Positions 1 to 11,618 of a stretch of DNA of 64,000 nt are shown here, in pieces. The stretch lies in NCBI RefSeq assembly GCF_016862935.1, contig NZ_BONX01000023.1:62001-126000 (forward strand), given 5' to 3'. The first letter of the stretch is position 1; each line of letters starts with the position of its first letter. The notes beneath the pieces were generated by a model, which was not told where the DNA came from, ran no database searches, and was given only the letters and a program-made list of their open reading frames with translations. The stretch comes from Plantactinospora mayteni (GTDB taxonomy: Bacteria > Actinomycetota > Actinomycetes > Mycobacteriales > Micromonosporaceae). A program made the position numbers and the translations under genes.

Positions 1-33
1 GTCCGGCCGCGAGTCCGGCCGGCGGGCGGGCGG

Positions 34-1131
34 TCAGCCGCTCTGCCGCACCACCAGCGAGGGGCGCAGCAACACCTGCCCGGGTCCGCCGGCCGCCGGG
101 TCGGACCGGCGGGAGCCGACCGGGCCGCCCCGCCGCCCCCCGTCGAGTACGTCGGCGAGCAGGTCCACGCAGCAGGCCGCGGCCTGGGCCAGCGGCTGGC
201 TGACGCTGGTCAGCCCGATGGCCTGGGCCACCGGTGTGTCGTCGAAGCCGGTGACGGCGACCGGTGACCGGTGGTCCGACCCGGCCGCCGAGTCGCCCGG
301 CCCCGGGACGGCCTGGAGCGCGCCGAGCGCCAGGGAGTCGCTGGCGCAGACGATCGCGGTCGGCGGCTCGGCGCCGGCGAGCAGGTCCCGGGCCGCCGCC
401 TCGCCCTGGGCGAACCCGTCCGGGGCGGCCCGGTCCAGGCCGGTCGGGTCGAGTCCGGCCGACCGCAGGGTGTCCGCCCAGCCGGATCGCCGGTCGTCGC
501 CGACACCGGAGCCGGTGGGCCAGCCGACGAAGCCGATCCGCCGGTGGCCGGTGTCGAGCAGTCGCCGGGTCGCCTGCGCGACTCCGTCGGCCCCGTTGAC
601 GTCGACCCAGGGGTGCGGGGACGGCACCGCGGCCCGTCCAAGCGAGCGGGTCTGCGCCGGGTCGTCCCAGGGCCGGCCGAAGGTCACGAACGGTACGTTC
701 CGCTCGGTCAGCCACGCGGCCCGGGCGTCGTCGTGCTCGGTGCCGGTGAGCACGAACGCGTCCAGGTCGTACGCGCCGAGCAGGCTGTCGTACGCGCCGA
801 TCTCGCTCCGGGAGTCCGGCGCGGTGTAGAGCATCACCCGGTAGCCGGCGGCCTCGGCCGCCTCGGTCAGCCCGTGCAGGAAGCGGTCGAGCACCGAGCC
901 GTTGACCCCGTCCCGGGTCGGCTCGATCCGCACCGCGATCAACCGCGACCGGCCGGTACGCATCTGCCGGGCGGCCTGGTTGGCCCGGTAGCCGAGTGCG
1001 CTGATCGCCTCCCGCACCCGTTCCCGGGTCTCCTCCCGGACGATGTGCGGGGCGTTCAGCACGTTGGAGACGGTCTGCCGACTGACCCGCGCCCGGCGAG
1101 CAACTGTCGCGATCGTCACTTTTTCCGCCAT
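34..1131 (-). CDS. LacI-family transcriptional repressor
   Basis: A sugar-responsive DNA-binding repressor. The N-terminus (IATVARRARVSRQTVSNVLN) is a classic LacI helix-turn-helix followed by the hinge region, and residues from about 60 onward form a periplasmic-binding-protein-like effector domain (IVCASDSLALGAL, VTGFDDTPVA). I chose the ATG at 1131, which has GAGGG about 8 nt upstream, over the in-frame TTG at 1164, which would lie inside the operator. Length of about 365 aa is normal for the family. The gene diverges from the debranching enzyme at 1275, and a perfect inverted repeat lies between them, so it probably represses itself and that enzyme. The inducer cannot be read from the sequence; a maltooligosaccharide would fit the neighbour. 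Confidence 0.93.
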   Translation of the reverse strand: MAEKVTIATVARRARVSRQTVSNVLNAPHIVREETRERVREAISALGYRANQAARQMRTGRSRLIAVRIEPTRDGVNGSVLDRFLHGLTEAAEAAGYRVMLYTAPDSRSEIGAYDSLLGAYDLDAFVLTGTEHDDARAAWLTERNVPFVTFGRPWDDPAQTRSLGRAAVPSPHPWVDVNGADGVAQATRRLLDTGHRRIGFVGWPTGSGVGDDRRSGWADTLRSAGLDPTGLDRAAPDGFAQGEAAARDLLAGAEPPTAIVCASDSLALGALQAVPGPGDSAAGSDHRSPVAVTGFDDTPVAQAIGLTSVSQPLAQAAACCVDLLADVLDGGRRGGPVGSRRSDPAAGGPGQVLLRPSLVVRQSG

Positions 1132-1150
1132 AGAATCCCTCGTCGCCCCT

Positions 1151-1194
1151 CTTGAACGATCCAAAAGAAGTAGGGCAGTATTGGATCGTTCAAG
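1151..1194. promoter_or_regulatory. Paired LacI-type operators in the divergent promoter
   Basis: CTTGAACGATCCAA (1151-1164) and its exact reverse complement TTGGATCGTTCAAG (1181-1194) flank 16 nt. Each arm resembles a LacI-family half-palindromic operator with a central CG, and the two centres are 30 bp apart, close to three helical turns. The pair lies just upstream of the repressor start (1131) and about 80 nt upstream of the debranching gene (1275), a position suited to joint control. Binding itself is inferred. Confidence 0.7.
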
Positions 1195-1274
1195 TTGCTG
1201 GAATGTTTCGCACTTTGCACCCCACGCGACGATCTGTCAAGGCACCGCGTACCACCCCGGATCAGGAGTTCCCC

Positions 1275-3335
1275 GTGGCCGACCAGCACCTCCAACCGCT
1301 GTTACACGATCTCGTCGGAGTCGTGCTGGCCCCGACCAGCGCGTTGACCGACCCGGACGGGCAGCTCAGGCCCGTCGGCGTGCAGGGGGTCTTCCACGCC
1401 GACGCCCGGGTGCTGCGGCAGGCCGAGTTCCGGCTCGACGGCCGTGAGCTGGAGGCGATCGGCAACAGCCCGGACGGTCCGCACGGGGCGCGCTTCGTCT
1501 CGCTGGCCCGCTGGCTCGGCGACGACGGCCCCGACCCGACGGTACGGATCGACCGGGTCCGCCGGGTCGTCCCCCGTGGCCTCACCGAGGAGATCCACGT
1601 GGTCTCCACCGCCGCCGACCCGGTACGCGCCACCGCCACCCTCGACCTCGGCTGCGACCTGGCCCCGGTCGAGGCGGTCAAGTCGGGTCTGCCGACCACT
1701 CCGCTGGAGGCCAAGTCCGGCCAGCCCGGCCAGCTCGGTTGGACCGCCGAGGGGATCACCGTCACGGTCAGCGGCGAGGGTGCCGAGGTCGAGCCCGAGA
1801 CCGGCCGGCTCCGGTGGTCGATCGAGCTGCCGCCGCGCGGCCAGGTCGTGCTGCGCTGGCGCCTGGCGGTGGACGACCCCCGGGCGGTCGTGGTCACCCC
1901 GCCCCGGGAGCCCGCCTGGTCCCGGCCGGAGGTGTCGGCGGACGACCCCCGGCTGGCCCGGCTGCTCGACCGTTCCCTGGACGACCTGCGGGCGCTCCGA
2001 CTCGCCGAGGCCGAGACGCCGCACGAGGTCTTCCTCGGCGCCGGCGTGCCGTGGTTCCTCACCCTGTTCGGCCGGGACAGCATGTGGGCGGCCCGGATGC
2101 TGCTGCCACTCGGCACCGAGCTGGCCGCCAGCACGCTGCGGGTACTGGCCCGGCGGCAGGGCACCCGGGTCGACGAGCGGTCCGGCGAGGAGCCCGGCAA
2201 GATCATGCACGAGTTGCGCCGGCACGAGTTCGTCGCGGTCGGCAACGGACTGCGACTGCCCGCCGCCTACTACGGCACCATCGACGCCACCCCGCTCTGG
2301 GTGAGCCTGCTGCACGACGCCTGGCGCTGGGGCCTGCCCGACGAGGAGATCGTCCCGCTGCTGCCGCACCTGGAGGCGGCGCTGCGCTGGCTGGCCGAGC
2401 ACGCCGACCCGGACGGCGACGGCTTCGTGGAATACCTCGACCTCAGCGGGCAGGGTCTGGCCAACCAGGGCTGGAAGGACTCGCACGACTCGGTGCGGTT
2501 CCGGGACGGCAGCCTCGCCCGGCCCCCCATCGCGCTCGCCGAGGTGCAGGGTTACGCCCACCGGGCCGCCCTGGACGGCGCGGCGCTGCTCGACGCCTTC
2601 GACCGCCCGGGCGGCGAGCGCTGGCGGGCGTACGCGGCCGGGCTCGCCGAGCGGTTCCGGGCCCGGTTCTGGGTGGACGGGCCGCTCGGCGCCCACCCCG
2701 CGCTGGCGCTGGACCGGGACAAGCGCCCCGTCGACTCGCTGACCAGCAACATCGGGCACCTGCTCGGCACCGGCCTGCTCGACGCCGACGAGTCGGCCCG
2801 GGTCGCCGACCTACTCGCCGACGACACCCTGGCCGGCGGCTACGGGCTGCGCACGATGTCGACCAAGGACGCCGGGTTCAGCCCGCTCTCCTACCACTGC
2901 GGGTCGATCTGGGCCCACGACACCGCCATCGCGATCGGCGGGCTGGCCGCGCAGGGGCACGCCGACGCGGCGGCCCGGCTCGCCGACGGCCTGCTCGGCG
3001 CGGCGGAGGCGTTCGACTACCGGCTTCCCGAGCTGTTCGGCGGTGACGACCGGACGATGCTGACCCGGCCGCTGCCGTACCCGGCCGCCTGCCGTCCCCA
3101 GGCCTGGTCCGCGGCGGCTGCCGTGGTACTGCTCCAGACGGCGGTCGGCCTCTACCCCGACGTACCGGCCGGCCAGGTCCACCTCCAACCCCTCACCGGT
3201 ACGCCGTTCGGCGCGGTCACGGCCCGCCGGCTCCGGATCGCCGATGCCCCGGTCGACGTCACCGTCGACCGCACCGGGCAGAGCACCATCGCCGGCCTGC
3301 CGTCCGGGCTGGTCATCACGCCTCGGCAGCGCTAG
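1275..3335 (+). CDS. Amylo-alpha-1,6-glucosidase-like (glycogen debranching) enzyme
   Basis: This protein of about 686 aa has the layout of bacterial glycogen-debranching-like enzymes: an N-terminal beta-rich domain (about residues 5-190, GVQGVFHADARVL) and an (alpha/alpha)6-barrel catalytic region. The motif FGRDSMWAARM lies near residue 265 and FVEYLDLSGQGLANQGWKDS near 380. It should hydrolyse alpha-1,6 branches or related glucosides in the cytoplasm; no signal peptide is seen. The start is the GTG at 1275, preceded by AGGAG; the in-frame upstream extension would run through the operator. It diverges from the LacI gene and is probably its target. Members of this family vary in substrate, so exact specificity is uncertain. 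Confidence 0.88.
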   Translation: MADQHLQPLLHDLVGVVLAPTSALTDPDGQLRPVGVQGVFHADARVLRQAEFRLDGRELEAIGNSPDGPHGARFVSLARWLGDDGPDPTVRIDRVRRVVPRGLTEEIHVVSTAADPVRATATLDLGCDLAPVEAVKSGLPTTPLEAKSGQPGQLGWTAEGITVTVSGEGAEVEPETGRLRWSIELPPRGQVVLRWRLAVDDPRAVVVTPPREPAWSRPEVSADDPRLARLLDRSLDDLRALRLAEAETPHEVFLGAGVPWFLTLFGRDSMWAARMLLPLGTELAASTLRVLARRQGTRVDERSGEEPGKIMHELRRHEFVAVGNGLRLPAAYYGTIDATPLWVSLLHDAWRWGLPDEEIVPLLPHLEAALRWLAEHADPDGDGFVEYLDLSGQGLANQGWKDSHDSVRFRDGSLARPPIALAEVQGYAHRAALDGAALLDAFDRPGGERWRAYAAGLAERFRARFWVDGPLGAHPALALDRDKRPVDSLTSNIGHLLGTGLLDADESARVADLLADDTLAGGYGLRTMSTKDAGFSPLSYHCGSIWAHDTAIAIGGLAAQGHADAAARLADGLLGAAEAFDYRLPELFGGDDRTMLTRPLPYPAACRPQAWSAAAAVVLLQTAVGLYPDVPAGQVHLQPLTGTPFGAVTARRLRIADAPVDVTVDRTGQSTIAGLPSGLVITPRQR

Positions 3336-3338
3336 GGG

Positions 3339-3421
3339 TCTTTGTCAACCTCCCCTGCGGTCCGTCGTGGTCGCAGGTGGAGGTCGGGGCGCACCCGCCG
3401 CGCGGTTCAGGTGGAAAAGGT
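3339..3421 (+). repeat. Copy A of an approx. 85-bp intergenic repeat element
   Basis: This stretch between the convergent ends of the debranching gene (3335) and dapB (3494) matches the reverse complement of 14783-14868. Shared blocks include an exact 16-mer, GCCGCGCGGTTCAGGT (3397-3412), and TCAACCTCCCCT near the left edge (3345-3356). The ends (TCTTTGTCAACCT and AGGTGGAAAAGG) are degenerate versions of the inverted ends of the other copy. It has no coding capacity. Here it could also act as a transcription end for either gene. Confidence 0.6.
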
Positions 3422-3493
3422 TCGGTGTGCGCGGGAGAGTCTTCCCGGTCGGGCGACTCGGGGCCACCGGCGGCGGCCGGGGCTGCGCCGACC

Positions 3494-5684
<2,191 letters not shown>

Positions 5685-5844
5685 GGGACCTGGCTCCTAC
5701 CTGTACACCGACGGCACGGCGGACGCCGCCCCGGAAACCCCGGCAGCGGACGCCGTACCCGATTCGGTGCGGTGCTGCCGTGCGCGCCGCGCCGGCCCGG
5801 GGCACCTGGTCAGGTGCGGGCCCAGGCCAGCGCGGCGCGATCGA

Positions 5845-8235
5845 TCAGCTGTGCCGGTTGCGCCGGCGGCGCGGCTCGCCGCCACCGCCCTCGCCGCCAC
5901 CCTCGCCACCTTCGCGGTCGCCGCGGCTCGGGCCACGGTCGCCCCGGTCCCGGTCGCTGCGGTCGCGCGGGCCACGGTCGCCCCGGTCCCGGCTCGCCGG
6001 ACGCTCGCCGCCGGCCTCCTGGGCCGGTGCCTCCTCGCCCTCGGGCCGCACCTTGTCCAGGTAGATCTTGCCGCGGGCGTCGATGTCGGCGATCGACACC
6101 TCGACCTTGTCCCCGACGTTGAGGAAGTCCTCGACCCGCTCGACCCGCTTGCCGTCGCCCACCTTGGAGATGTGCAGCAGGCCGTCCCGGCCGGGCAGCA
6201 GCGAGATGAACGCGCCGAACGCGGCGGTCTTGACCACCGTGCCGAGGAACTTGTCGCCGATCTTCGGCAGCGTCGGGTTCGCGATCGCGTTGATCCGCTC
6301 GACCGCGGCCTCGGCCGACGGGCCGTTGGTCGCGCCGACGTAGATGGTGCCGTCGTCCTCGATCGAGATCTCGGCACCGGTCTCGTCCTGGATGGCGTTG
6401 ATGGTCTGGCCCTTCGGCCCGATCACCATGCCGATCTTGTCGACCGGGATCTTCACCGTGGTCACCCGGGGCGCGTAGTCCGACATCGTGGCCGGGCCCT
6501 CGATCGCGTCCTGCATCACGCCGAGGATGACCTGCCGGGCCTCGTACGCCTGCTGGAGCGCCGCTGCCAGCACGTCGGACGGGATGCCGTCGAGCTTGGT
6601 GTCGAGCTGGAGGGCGGTGACGAACTCCTTGGTGCCGGCGACCTTGAAGTCCATGTCGCCGAAGGCGTCCTCGGCGCCGAGGATGTCGGTCAGCGTGACG
6701 TACTGCGTCTTGCCGTCGACCTCGTCGGAGATCAGGCCCATCGCGATGCCGGCGACCGGCGCCTTCAGCGGCACACCGGCGGACAGCAGCGCCAGCGTGG
6801 AGGCGCAGACCGAACCCATCGAGGTGGAGCCGTTCGAGCCGAGCGCCTCGGAGACCTGGCGGATCGCGTACGGGAACTCCTCGCGGCTGGGCAGCACCGG
6901 GATCAGTGCCCGCTCGGCCAGCGCGCCGTGCCCGATCTCGCGCCGCTTCGGCGCACCCACCCGGCCGGTCTCACCCGTCGAGTACGGCGGGAAGTTGTAG
7001 TTGTGCATGTAGCGCTTGGTCTTCTCCGGGGAGAGGGTGTCCAGCGCCTGCTCCATCCGGAGCATGTTCAGCGTGGTGACGCCGAGGATCTGGGTCTCGC
7101 CACGCTCGAAGAGCGCCGAGCCGTGCACCCGGGGCAGTACCGCGATCTCGGCGGTCAGCGGCCGGATGTCGCGTACGCCCCGACCGTCCATCCGGACCTG
7201 CTCGCGGAGCACCCGGGCGCGTACCTCGGACTTGTTCAGCGAGCGGAACGCCGCGCTGATCTCCTTCTCCCGACCCTCGAAGGTCGGGGCGAGCTGCTCG
7301 ACGACCCGGTCCTTGATCCGGTCGAGGGCCTCTTCGCGGTCCGCCTTGCCGGCGATCTTCAGCGCCTCGGCGACCTCGCCGCGCGCCGCGCCGGAGACCG
7401 CCTCGTAGACGTCGTCCTGGTAGTCGAGGAAGACCGGGAAGTCGGCGACCGGCTTGGCGGCCACCTCGGCCAGCTCGCTCTGCGCCCGGCACAGCTCCCG
7501 GATGGCCGGCTTGGCGGCCTCCAGGCCGCTCGCCACGACCTCCTCGGTCGGTGCCGGGGCACCACCGGCGACCAGCGCCACGGTGTGCTCGGTGGCCTCC
7601 GCCTCGACCATCATGATCGCGACGTCGCCGTCCGGCAGGGCACGGCCGGCGACCACCATGTCGAAGGTGGCCCGGGCCAGCTCCTCGTGGGTCGGGAAGG
7701 CGACCCACTGGCCGTCCACGTGCGCCATCCGGGTCGCCCCGATCGGGCCGGAGAACGGCAGGCCGGAGAGCTTGGTGGAGAGCGACGCGGCGTTGATCGC
7801 CACGACGTCGTACGGGTGCTGCGGGTCGAGCGCCAGCACGGTCTCGACGACCTGCACCTCGTTGCGCAGCCCCTTGACGAAGGACGGGCGCAGCGGCCGG
7901 TCGATCAGCCGGCAGGTGAGGATGGCGTCCTCGCTGGGCCGCCCCTCGCGGCGGAAGAACGAGCCGGGGATCCGGCCCGCCGCGTACATCCGCTCCTCGA
8001 CGTCGACGGTGAGCGGGAAGAAGTCGAACTGCTCCTTCGGGTGCTTGCTCGCGGTGGTCGCGGAGAGGACCACGGTCTCGCCGAGTTGGGCGAGGACGGA
8101 GCCGGCGGCCTGCCGGGCCAGCCGCCCGGTGGAGAAGGTGATCTCACGGGTGCCGAAGGACCCGTTGTCGATCACGGCGGTGCGGTGCTGGCTGCCCAGC
8201 GTGCCTGTGCTGTTGGGGTTGGACGTTTCGGTCAT
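5845..8235 (-). CDS. pnp: Polyribonucleotide nucleotidyltransferase (PNPase)
   Basis: A phosphorolytic 3'-5' exoribonuclease that can also add tails, and a guanosine-pentaphosphate synthetase in actinomycetes. Two RNase PH-like domains are visible ([15 protein letters not shown] near the start; [14 protein letters not shown] for the second), followed by a KH domain ([19 protein letters not shown]) and an S1 domain ([21 protein letters not shown]). The tail is rich in Arg, Asp and Gly, as in many actinobacterial PNPases. I chose ATG 8235 with GAAGGAG 12 nt upstream; the longer in-frame extension runs through a hairpin in the leader. About 796 aa. rpsO lies upstream. Confidence 0.97.
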   Translation of the reverse strand: MTETSNPNSTGTLGSQHRTAVIDNGSFGTREITFSTGRLARQAAGSVLAQLGETVVLSATTASKHPKEQFDFFPLTVDVEERMYAAGRIPGSFFRREGRPSEDAILTCRLIDRPLRPSFVKGLRNEVQVVETVLALDPQHPYDVVAINAASLSTKLSGLPFSGPIGATRMAHVDGQWVAFPTHEELARATFDMVVAGRALPDGDVAIMMVEAEATEHTVALVAGGAPAPTEEVVASGLEAAKPAIRELCRAQSELAEVAAKPVADFPVFLDYQDDVYEAVSGAARGEVAEALKIAGKADREEALDRIKDRVVEQLAPTFEGREKEISAAFRSLNKSEVRARVLREQVRMDGRGVRDIRPLTAEIAVLPRVHGSALFERGETQILGVTTLNMLRMEQALDTLSPEKTKRYMHNYNFPPYSTGETGRVGAPKRREIGHGALAERALIPVLPSREEFPYAIRQVSEALGSNGSTSMGSVCASTLALLSAGVPLKAPVAGIAMGLISDEVDGKTQYVTLTDILGAEDAFGDMDFKVAGTKEFVTALQLDTKLDGIPSDVLAAALQQAYEARQVILGVMQDAIEGPATMSDYAPRVTTVKIPVDKIGMVIGPKGQTINAIQDETGAEISIEDDGTIYVGATNGPSAEAAVERINAIANPTLPKIGDKFLGTVVKTAAFGAFISLLPGRDGLLHISKVGDGKRVERVEDFLNVGDKVEVSIADIDARGKIYLDKVRPEGEEAPAQEAGGERPASRDRGDRGPRDRSDRDRGDRGPSRGDREGGEGGGEGGGGEPRRRRNRHS

Positions 8236-8280
8236 GGTGCGGTAGCACTCCTTCGATCGGGGGCCGCGAGACTGCCCTCC

Positions 8281-8300
8281 GCGCCGGTGGACACCGGCGC
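8281..8300 (-). promoter_or_regulatory. Hairpin in the rpsO-pnp intergenic leader
   Basis: GCGCCGGT and ACCGGCGC form a perfect 8-bp stem with a 4-nt loop, 46 nt upstream of the pnp start. The 312-nt stretch between rpsO and pnp has no gene. In other bacteria the rpsO-pnp junction carries an RNase III processing stem that mediates PNPase autoregulation; by position this is a candidate for the same role, but it could simply be a weak terminator after rpsO. Confidence 0.45.
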
Positions 8301-8547
8301 GGGACCGTGGCCAGAGGAGCTGCCCTGACAACCGGTCTTCGATCGAAGCGCCCGGGGCGCCGGGGGTACCGGCCGGCCCGGGGGCCACTACCGAGGACCG
8401 GTGCGTCGACCGGCTCCCCATCGGGTGGTCGCGCTGGCCCCTGGTTACGGGTGTGGCGAGGTGGGCGGGTGGAGCGGCTGCCCGTCGGTGCCGTCGACGA
8501 CATCGTGTCGCCGGGCCGGCATCGGGACGGCCGCTCCCCCGCTCAGA

Positions 8548-8817
8548 TCACCGCCGCAGGCCGAGCCGCTCGATGAGCGACCGGTAGCGGCTGATGTCCT
8601 TCTTCTGCATGTAGTTGAGCAGCCGCCGACGGCGACCCACCAGCAGCAGCAGACCACGACGGCTGTGGTGGTCGTGCTTGTGCACCTTGAGGTGCTCGGT
8701 GAGGTCTGCGATCCGCTTGGTCAGCACCGCGACCTGTACCTCGGGCGACCCGGTGTCACCCTCGACGGTCGCGTACTCCTGGCGGATCTTGGCCTTGCTT
8801 TCCTGGTCGAGCGCCAT
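8548..8817 (-). CDS. rpsO: 30S ribosomal protein S15
   Basis: An 89-aa primary 16S rRNA-binding protein of the small subunit. The signature runs through [32 protein letters not shown] and [12 protein letters not shown], with the standard length and no gaps. The ATG at 8817 has AGGGAGAC directly upstream. It is followed by pnp, as in most bacteria. A longer in-frame opening upstream is not supported because S15 always begins near this Met. Confidence 0.98.
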   Translation of the reverse strand: MALDQESKAKIRQEYATVEGDTGSPEVQVAVLTKRIADLTEHLKVHKHDHHSRRGLLLLVGRRRRLLNYMQKKDISRYRSLIERLGLRR

Positions 8818-9046
8818 GTCTCCCTGTTCCTGGATTGTCGTGTCCGCCCGGGCCGGTCGGTGGACCGGCCGGGACGACCTCGCACCCGCGGCGTCGTGCA
8901 GGCACGCGAGGCCACGCCGGTAACCCGACGTCCCCGTCAGGTTACCAGCCTGCTCCGGTCCGGCCGAGTCAAGGGCACGCCCGACCTGGGCGGGTCGGGT
9001 CGACCGGAAGCTTTCCCCTGGTCGGGGACGACCGGGACCGGGCCCG

Positions 9047-9991
9047 TCAGCCGAGCACCTGACGGGTCCGCTCGACGTCGGCGTTGATCTGCGCGACCAG
9101 CGGCTCGATGCCGTCGTAGCTGCGCATCTCCCGCAGGTACGCCACGAAGTCCAGGGCGAGCCGTTCCCCGTAGAGATCGCCGGAGAAGTCCAGCACGTAC
9201 GCCTCGACCCGGCGCTCCCGCCCGGAGAATGTCGGATTTGTGCCAATCGACACGGCGGCGGGGAGCCGCTCGGCGCCCTGTCCGGCCCGGCCGCCCCGGC
9301 GGATCAGCCAGGCCGCGTAGATGCCGTCCGCCGGCACCGCCGCGTAGCGGTGGCAGAGCAGGTTGGCGGTCGGGAAGCCGATCTCCCGGCCCCGCTGGTC
9401 GCCCCGGACCACCACACCCTCCAGCCGGTGCGGCCGGCCCAGCGCCGCCGCCGCGGCGGTCACGTCACCGGCGGCGACACAGGCCCGGATGTAGGTGGAC
9501 GAGAAGACCGTGTCGGCGTCGGCGACCAGCGGCGCCCCCTCGACGCCGAAGCCGAAGGTACGGCCCAGCCGCTCCAGCAGGGCCACGTCACCGGCCGCCC
9601 GGTGGCCGAACCGGAAGTTCTCCCCCACCACCACCAGCGCGGCGTGCAACTGCTCGACCAGTACGTCGTGCACGAACGCCTCCGGCGAGAGCCGGGAGAA
9701 GTCGGGGGTGAACGGCACCACGCAGAGTACGTCCACCCCGAGCGCCTCGATCAACTCCGCCTTGCGGGCCGGCTCGGTGAGCACGGCCGGGTGCGAACCC
9801 GGTCGTACCACCTCGGCCGGGTGCGGGTCGAAGGTGACCACCACCGACTGCACGCCCAGGTCCTTGGCCCGCTTCACGGCGTGCCCGATGGTCGCCTGAT
9901 GGCCCTTGTGAATGCCGTCGAAGACGCCGATGGTGACCACCGAGCGGCCCCAGCCGACCGGCACCCCGTGGTACCCCCGCCACCGCTGCAT
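9047..9991 (-). CDS. ribF: Bifunctional riboflavin kinase / FAD synthetase
   Basis: Makes FMN from riboflavin and then FAD from FMN in the cytoplasm. The N-terminal nucleotidyltransferase domain has [15 protein letters not shown] and the loop [13 protein letters not shown]; the C-terminal kinase domain has [11 protein letters not shown] and the conserved [11 protein letters not shown] 9991 has GAGAGGG 8 nt upstream; an ATG seven codons earlier (10012) has a weaker site. About 314 aa, normal for the family. It lies between truB and rpsO on the same strand. No FMN riboswitch fits in the 50-nt gap to truB. Confidence 0.96.
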   Translation of the reverse strand: MQRWRGYHGVPVGWGRSVVTIGVFDGIHKGHQATIGHAVKRAKDLGVQSVVVTFDPHPAEVVRPGSHPAVLTEPARKAELIEALGVDVLCVVPFTPDFSRLSPEAFVHDVLVEQLHAALVVVGENFRFGHRAAGDVALLERLGRTFGFGVEGAPLVADADTVFSSTYIRACVAAGDVTAAAAALGRPHRLEGVVVRGDQRGREIGFPTANLLCHRYAAVPADGIYAAWLIRRGGRAGQGAERLPAAVSIGTNPTFSGRERRVEAYVLDFSGDLYGERLALDFVAYLREMRSYDGIEPLVAQINADVERTRQVLG

Positions 9992-10041
9992 GTCCGAATC
10001 CCTCTCCCGCATCCTCGCCGCGCGCCGCTGCTGCTCTCCGG

Positions 10042-10944
10042 TCAGGCCGGCGCGAGCACGATCTCCGCCCGGGCCCGCCCGCCCCGCTCGCTGACGATAG
10101 CGATCACGTCGCCGTCCGGCCCGAAGACCGCGTACGGGCCGGTGATCCCGGTGGGGTCCAGCGGGCCGCCGTGGGAGAGGACCTTCGCCTCCGCGACGGT
10201 CGCCTCCCGCTGTGGGAAGAACCGTCGGGCCGCCGCGTCGAGCGGCAGGTTGACCACCTCCGGGGCGCGTTCCTCCAGCGCCGGCAGGGTCAGCGCCTCG
10301 GCGAGGGTGAAGCCGCCGACAGCGGTACGCCGCAGCGCGGTCAGGTGCCCGCCGACCCCGAGCCCGGCACCGAGGTCCCGGGCCAGCGCCCGGACGTACG
10401 TCCCCGAGGTGCAGTCCACCGCCACGTCCACGTCCAGCACGGCCAGCCCGTCGACGGCGCACCGGCGCAGTGCGAGCGGGTCGAGCCGGGAGACGGTCAC
10501 CCGACGGGGGGCCAGGGCGACCGCCTCGCCGTCGCGTACCCGCTTGTAGGCCCGTTGTCCGTCGATCTTGATCGCGCTGACCGCGCTCGGCACCTGGTCG
10601 ATCTCGCCGGTCAGCGCGGCCAGGCCGGCGTGGATCGCGTCCTCGGTCACCCCGTCGGCGCCGGCCGCGGCCGTCACCTCGCCCTCGGCGTCGTCGGTCA
10701 CCGTCGACTGGCCGAGCCGGATCGTCGCGGTGTAGCTCTTGGCGGCACCGATCACGTACGTCAGCAGCCGGGTCGCCCGGCCGACCCCGATCACCAGCAC
10801 CCCGGTGGCCATCGGGTCCAGCGTCCCGCCGTGCCCGACCCGACGGGTCCGGGCCAGCCGGCGGATTCGGGCGACCACGTCATGCGACGTCATGCCGCCG
10901 GGCTTGTCGACCACGATCAGACCGTCCACGCTCACGACCGCCAA
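10042..10944 (-). CDS. truB: tRNA pseudouridine-55 synthase
   Basis: Isomerises uridine 55 in the T-loop of tRNAs. GLIVVDKPGGMTSHDVV and RVGHGGTLDPMATGVL (with the catalytic Asp in LDP) are diagnostic, and TYVRALARDLG lies further on. The C-terminal region is of the actinobacterial type. I chose TTG 10944, about 10 nt after GGGGGA; a GTG at 10935 is equally possible, and the long in-frame extension beyond would run through a terminator. It sits upstream of ribF in the same operon direction. Confidence 0.94.
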   Translation of the reverse strand: MAVVSVDGLIVVDKPGGMTSHDVVARIRRLARTRRVGHGGTLDPMATGVLVIGVGRATRLLTYVIGAAKSYTATIRLGQSTVTDDAEGEVTAAAGADGVTEDAIHAGLAALTGEIDQVPSAVSAIKIDGQRAYKRVRDGEAVALAPRRVTVSRLDPLALRRCAVDGLAVLDVDVAVDCTSGTYVRALARDLGAGLGVGGHLTALRRTAVGGFTLAEALTLPALEERAPEVVNLPLDAAARRFFPQREATVAEAKVLSHGGPLDPTGITGPYAVFGPDGDVIAIVSERGGRARAEIVLAPA

Positions 10945-10997
10945 GCGTGCCAGATCCCCCGAGCGGTCGTCACCGACGGGTGACCCGGTGAACGGGA

Positions 10998-11039
10998 AGG
11001 GCGTCCCGGAGGCCGTTCCAACGGCTGCCGGGACGCCCT
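10998..11039 (-). terminator. Strong intrinsic-type terminator after the secreted six-Cys gene
   Basis: A perfect 12-bp outer stem (AGGGCGTCCCGG with CCGGGACGCCCT) encloses an inner 6-bp stem (GCCGTT with AACGGC). It lies 9 nt past the stop of the gene ending at 11048 and upstream of truB, insulating the two. No T-run is seen, which is common in actinomycetes. Confidence 0.75.
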
Positions 11040-11047
11040 GACGACGG

Positions 11048-11533
11048 TCAGTTGTTGGCGAACCCGAAGACAAATTCTTTGTGCACGGTGGAGTTGTTGT
11101 CCCGGTAGCCGCCGTAGACGTCTTTGGAACTCTCCTCGGTCCAGTCGAAGTTGCACTCGGCCCAGGTGCCGTTTCCATGGGGATTGCGACAGTATCGGGT
11201 CCGGATACTGCCCGTGGAGGAGATGACTACCCCAACCGCCGAGTGCCCGTCGGCCTGGCCGTCCCTGACGTAGACCTTGTCACCGTGGTAAAGGACGCAG
11301 ACCCTCGTCAGATGCCCCGCCGAGCCCGCCGTCCCGCATTTGTCGCTCGGCACAGAATCGACCTTGGTGCCGGTCTGGCAGCTCACGTTCTGGAACGCGC
11401 ATTCGTACAACCAGTCCTCGTTGGCCATGGCCGGCGTCGGCGCGGCGAGTACCACGGTCGCCGCGGTCACGAGAGCGAGGGCCCCACCAACCGCGCGCCA
11501 CGATCGCGCGAGTCCCTCCCGTACCGTCGTCAT
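11048..11533 (-). CDS. Secreted six-cysteine protein of unknown function
   Basis: About 161 aa. Residues 1-38 form a Sec signal peptide (positively charged start, hydrophobic stretch ALALVTAATVVLAA, probable cleavage after PAMA). The mature part contains six cysteines, enough for three disulfides, and many Tyr, Asn and Gly residues; it is unlike a typical enzyme and resembles small secreted inhibitor or binding folds in style only. I do not recognise the family. ATG 11533 is used; an ATG at 11578 would add 15 residues before the signal. It is followed by a strong terminator and preceded on the same strand by a two-HTH regulator ending 86 nt upstream. Confidence 0.7.
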   Translation of the reverse strand: MTTVREGLARSWRAVGGALALVTAATVVLAAPTPAMANEDWLYECAFQNVSCQTGTKVDSVPSDKCGTAGSAGHLTRVCVLYHGDKVYVRDGQADGHSAVGVVISSTGSIRTRYCRNPHGNGTWAECNFDWTEESSKDVYGGYRDNNSTVHKEFVFGFANN

Positions 11534-11618
11534 GTGTCTCAAGGACCGCTTCCTCTCTGGATTTTGTTCGATCTTCATCCGGACAGGGAGCACACTATGG
11601 CGCGGCACTCTGCCGGAG

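Noticed and set aside
9992-10041. FMN riboswitch before ribF.
   Set aside because: The gap to truB is only about 50 nt and lacks the conserved RFN-element segments.
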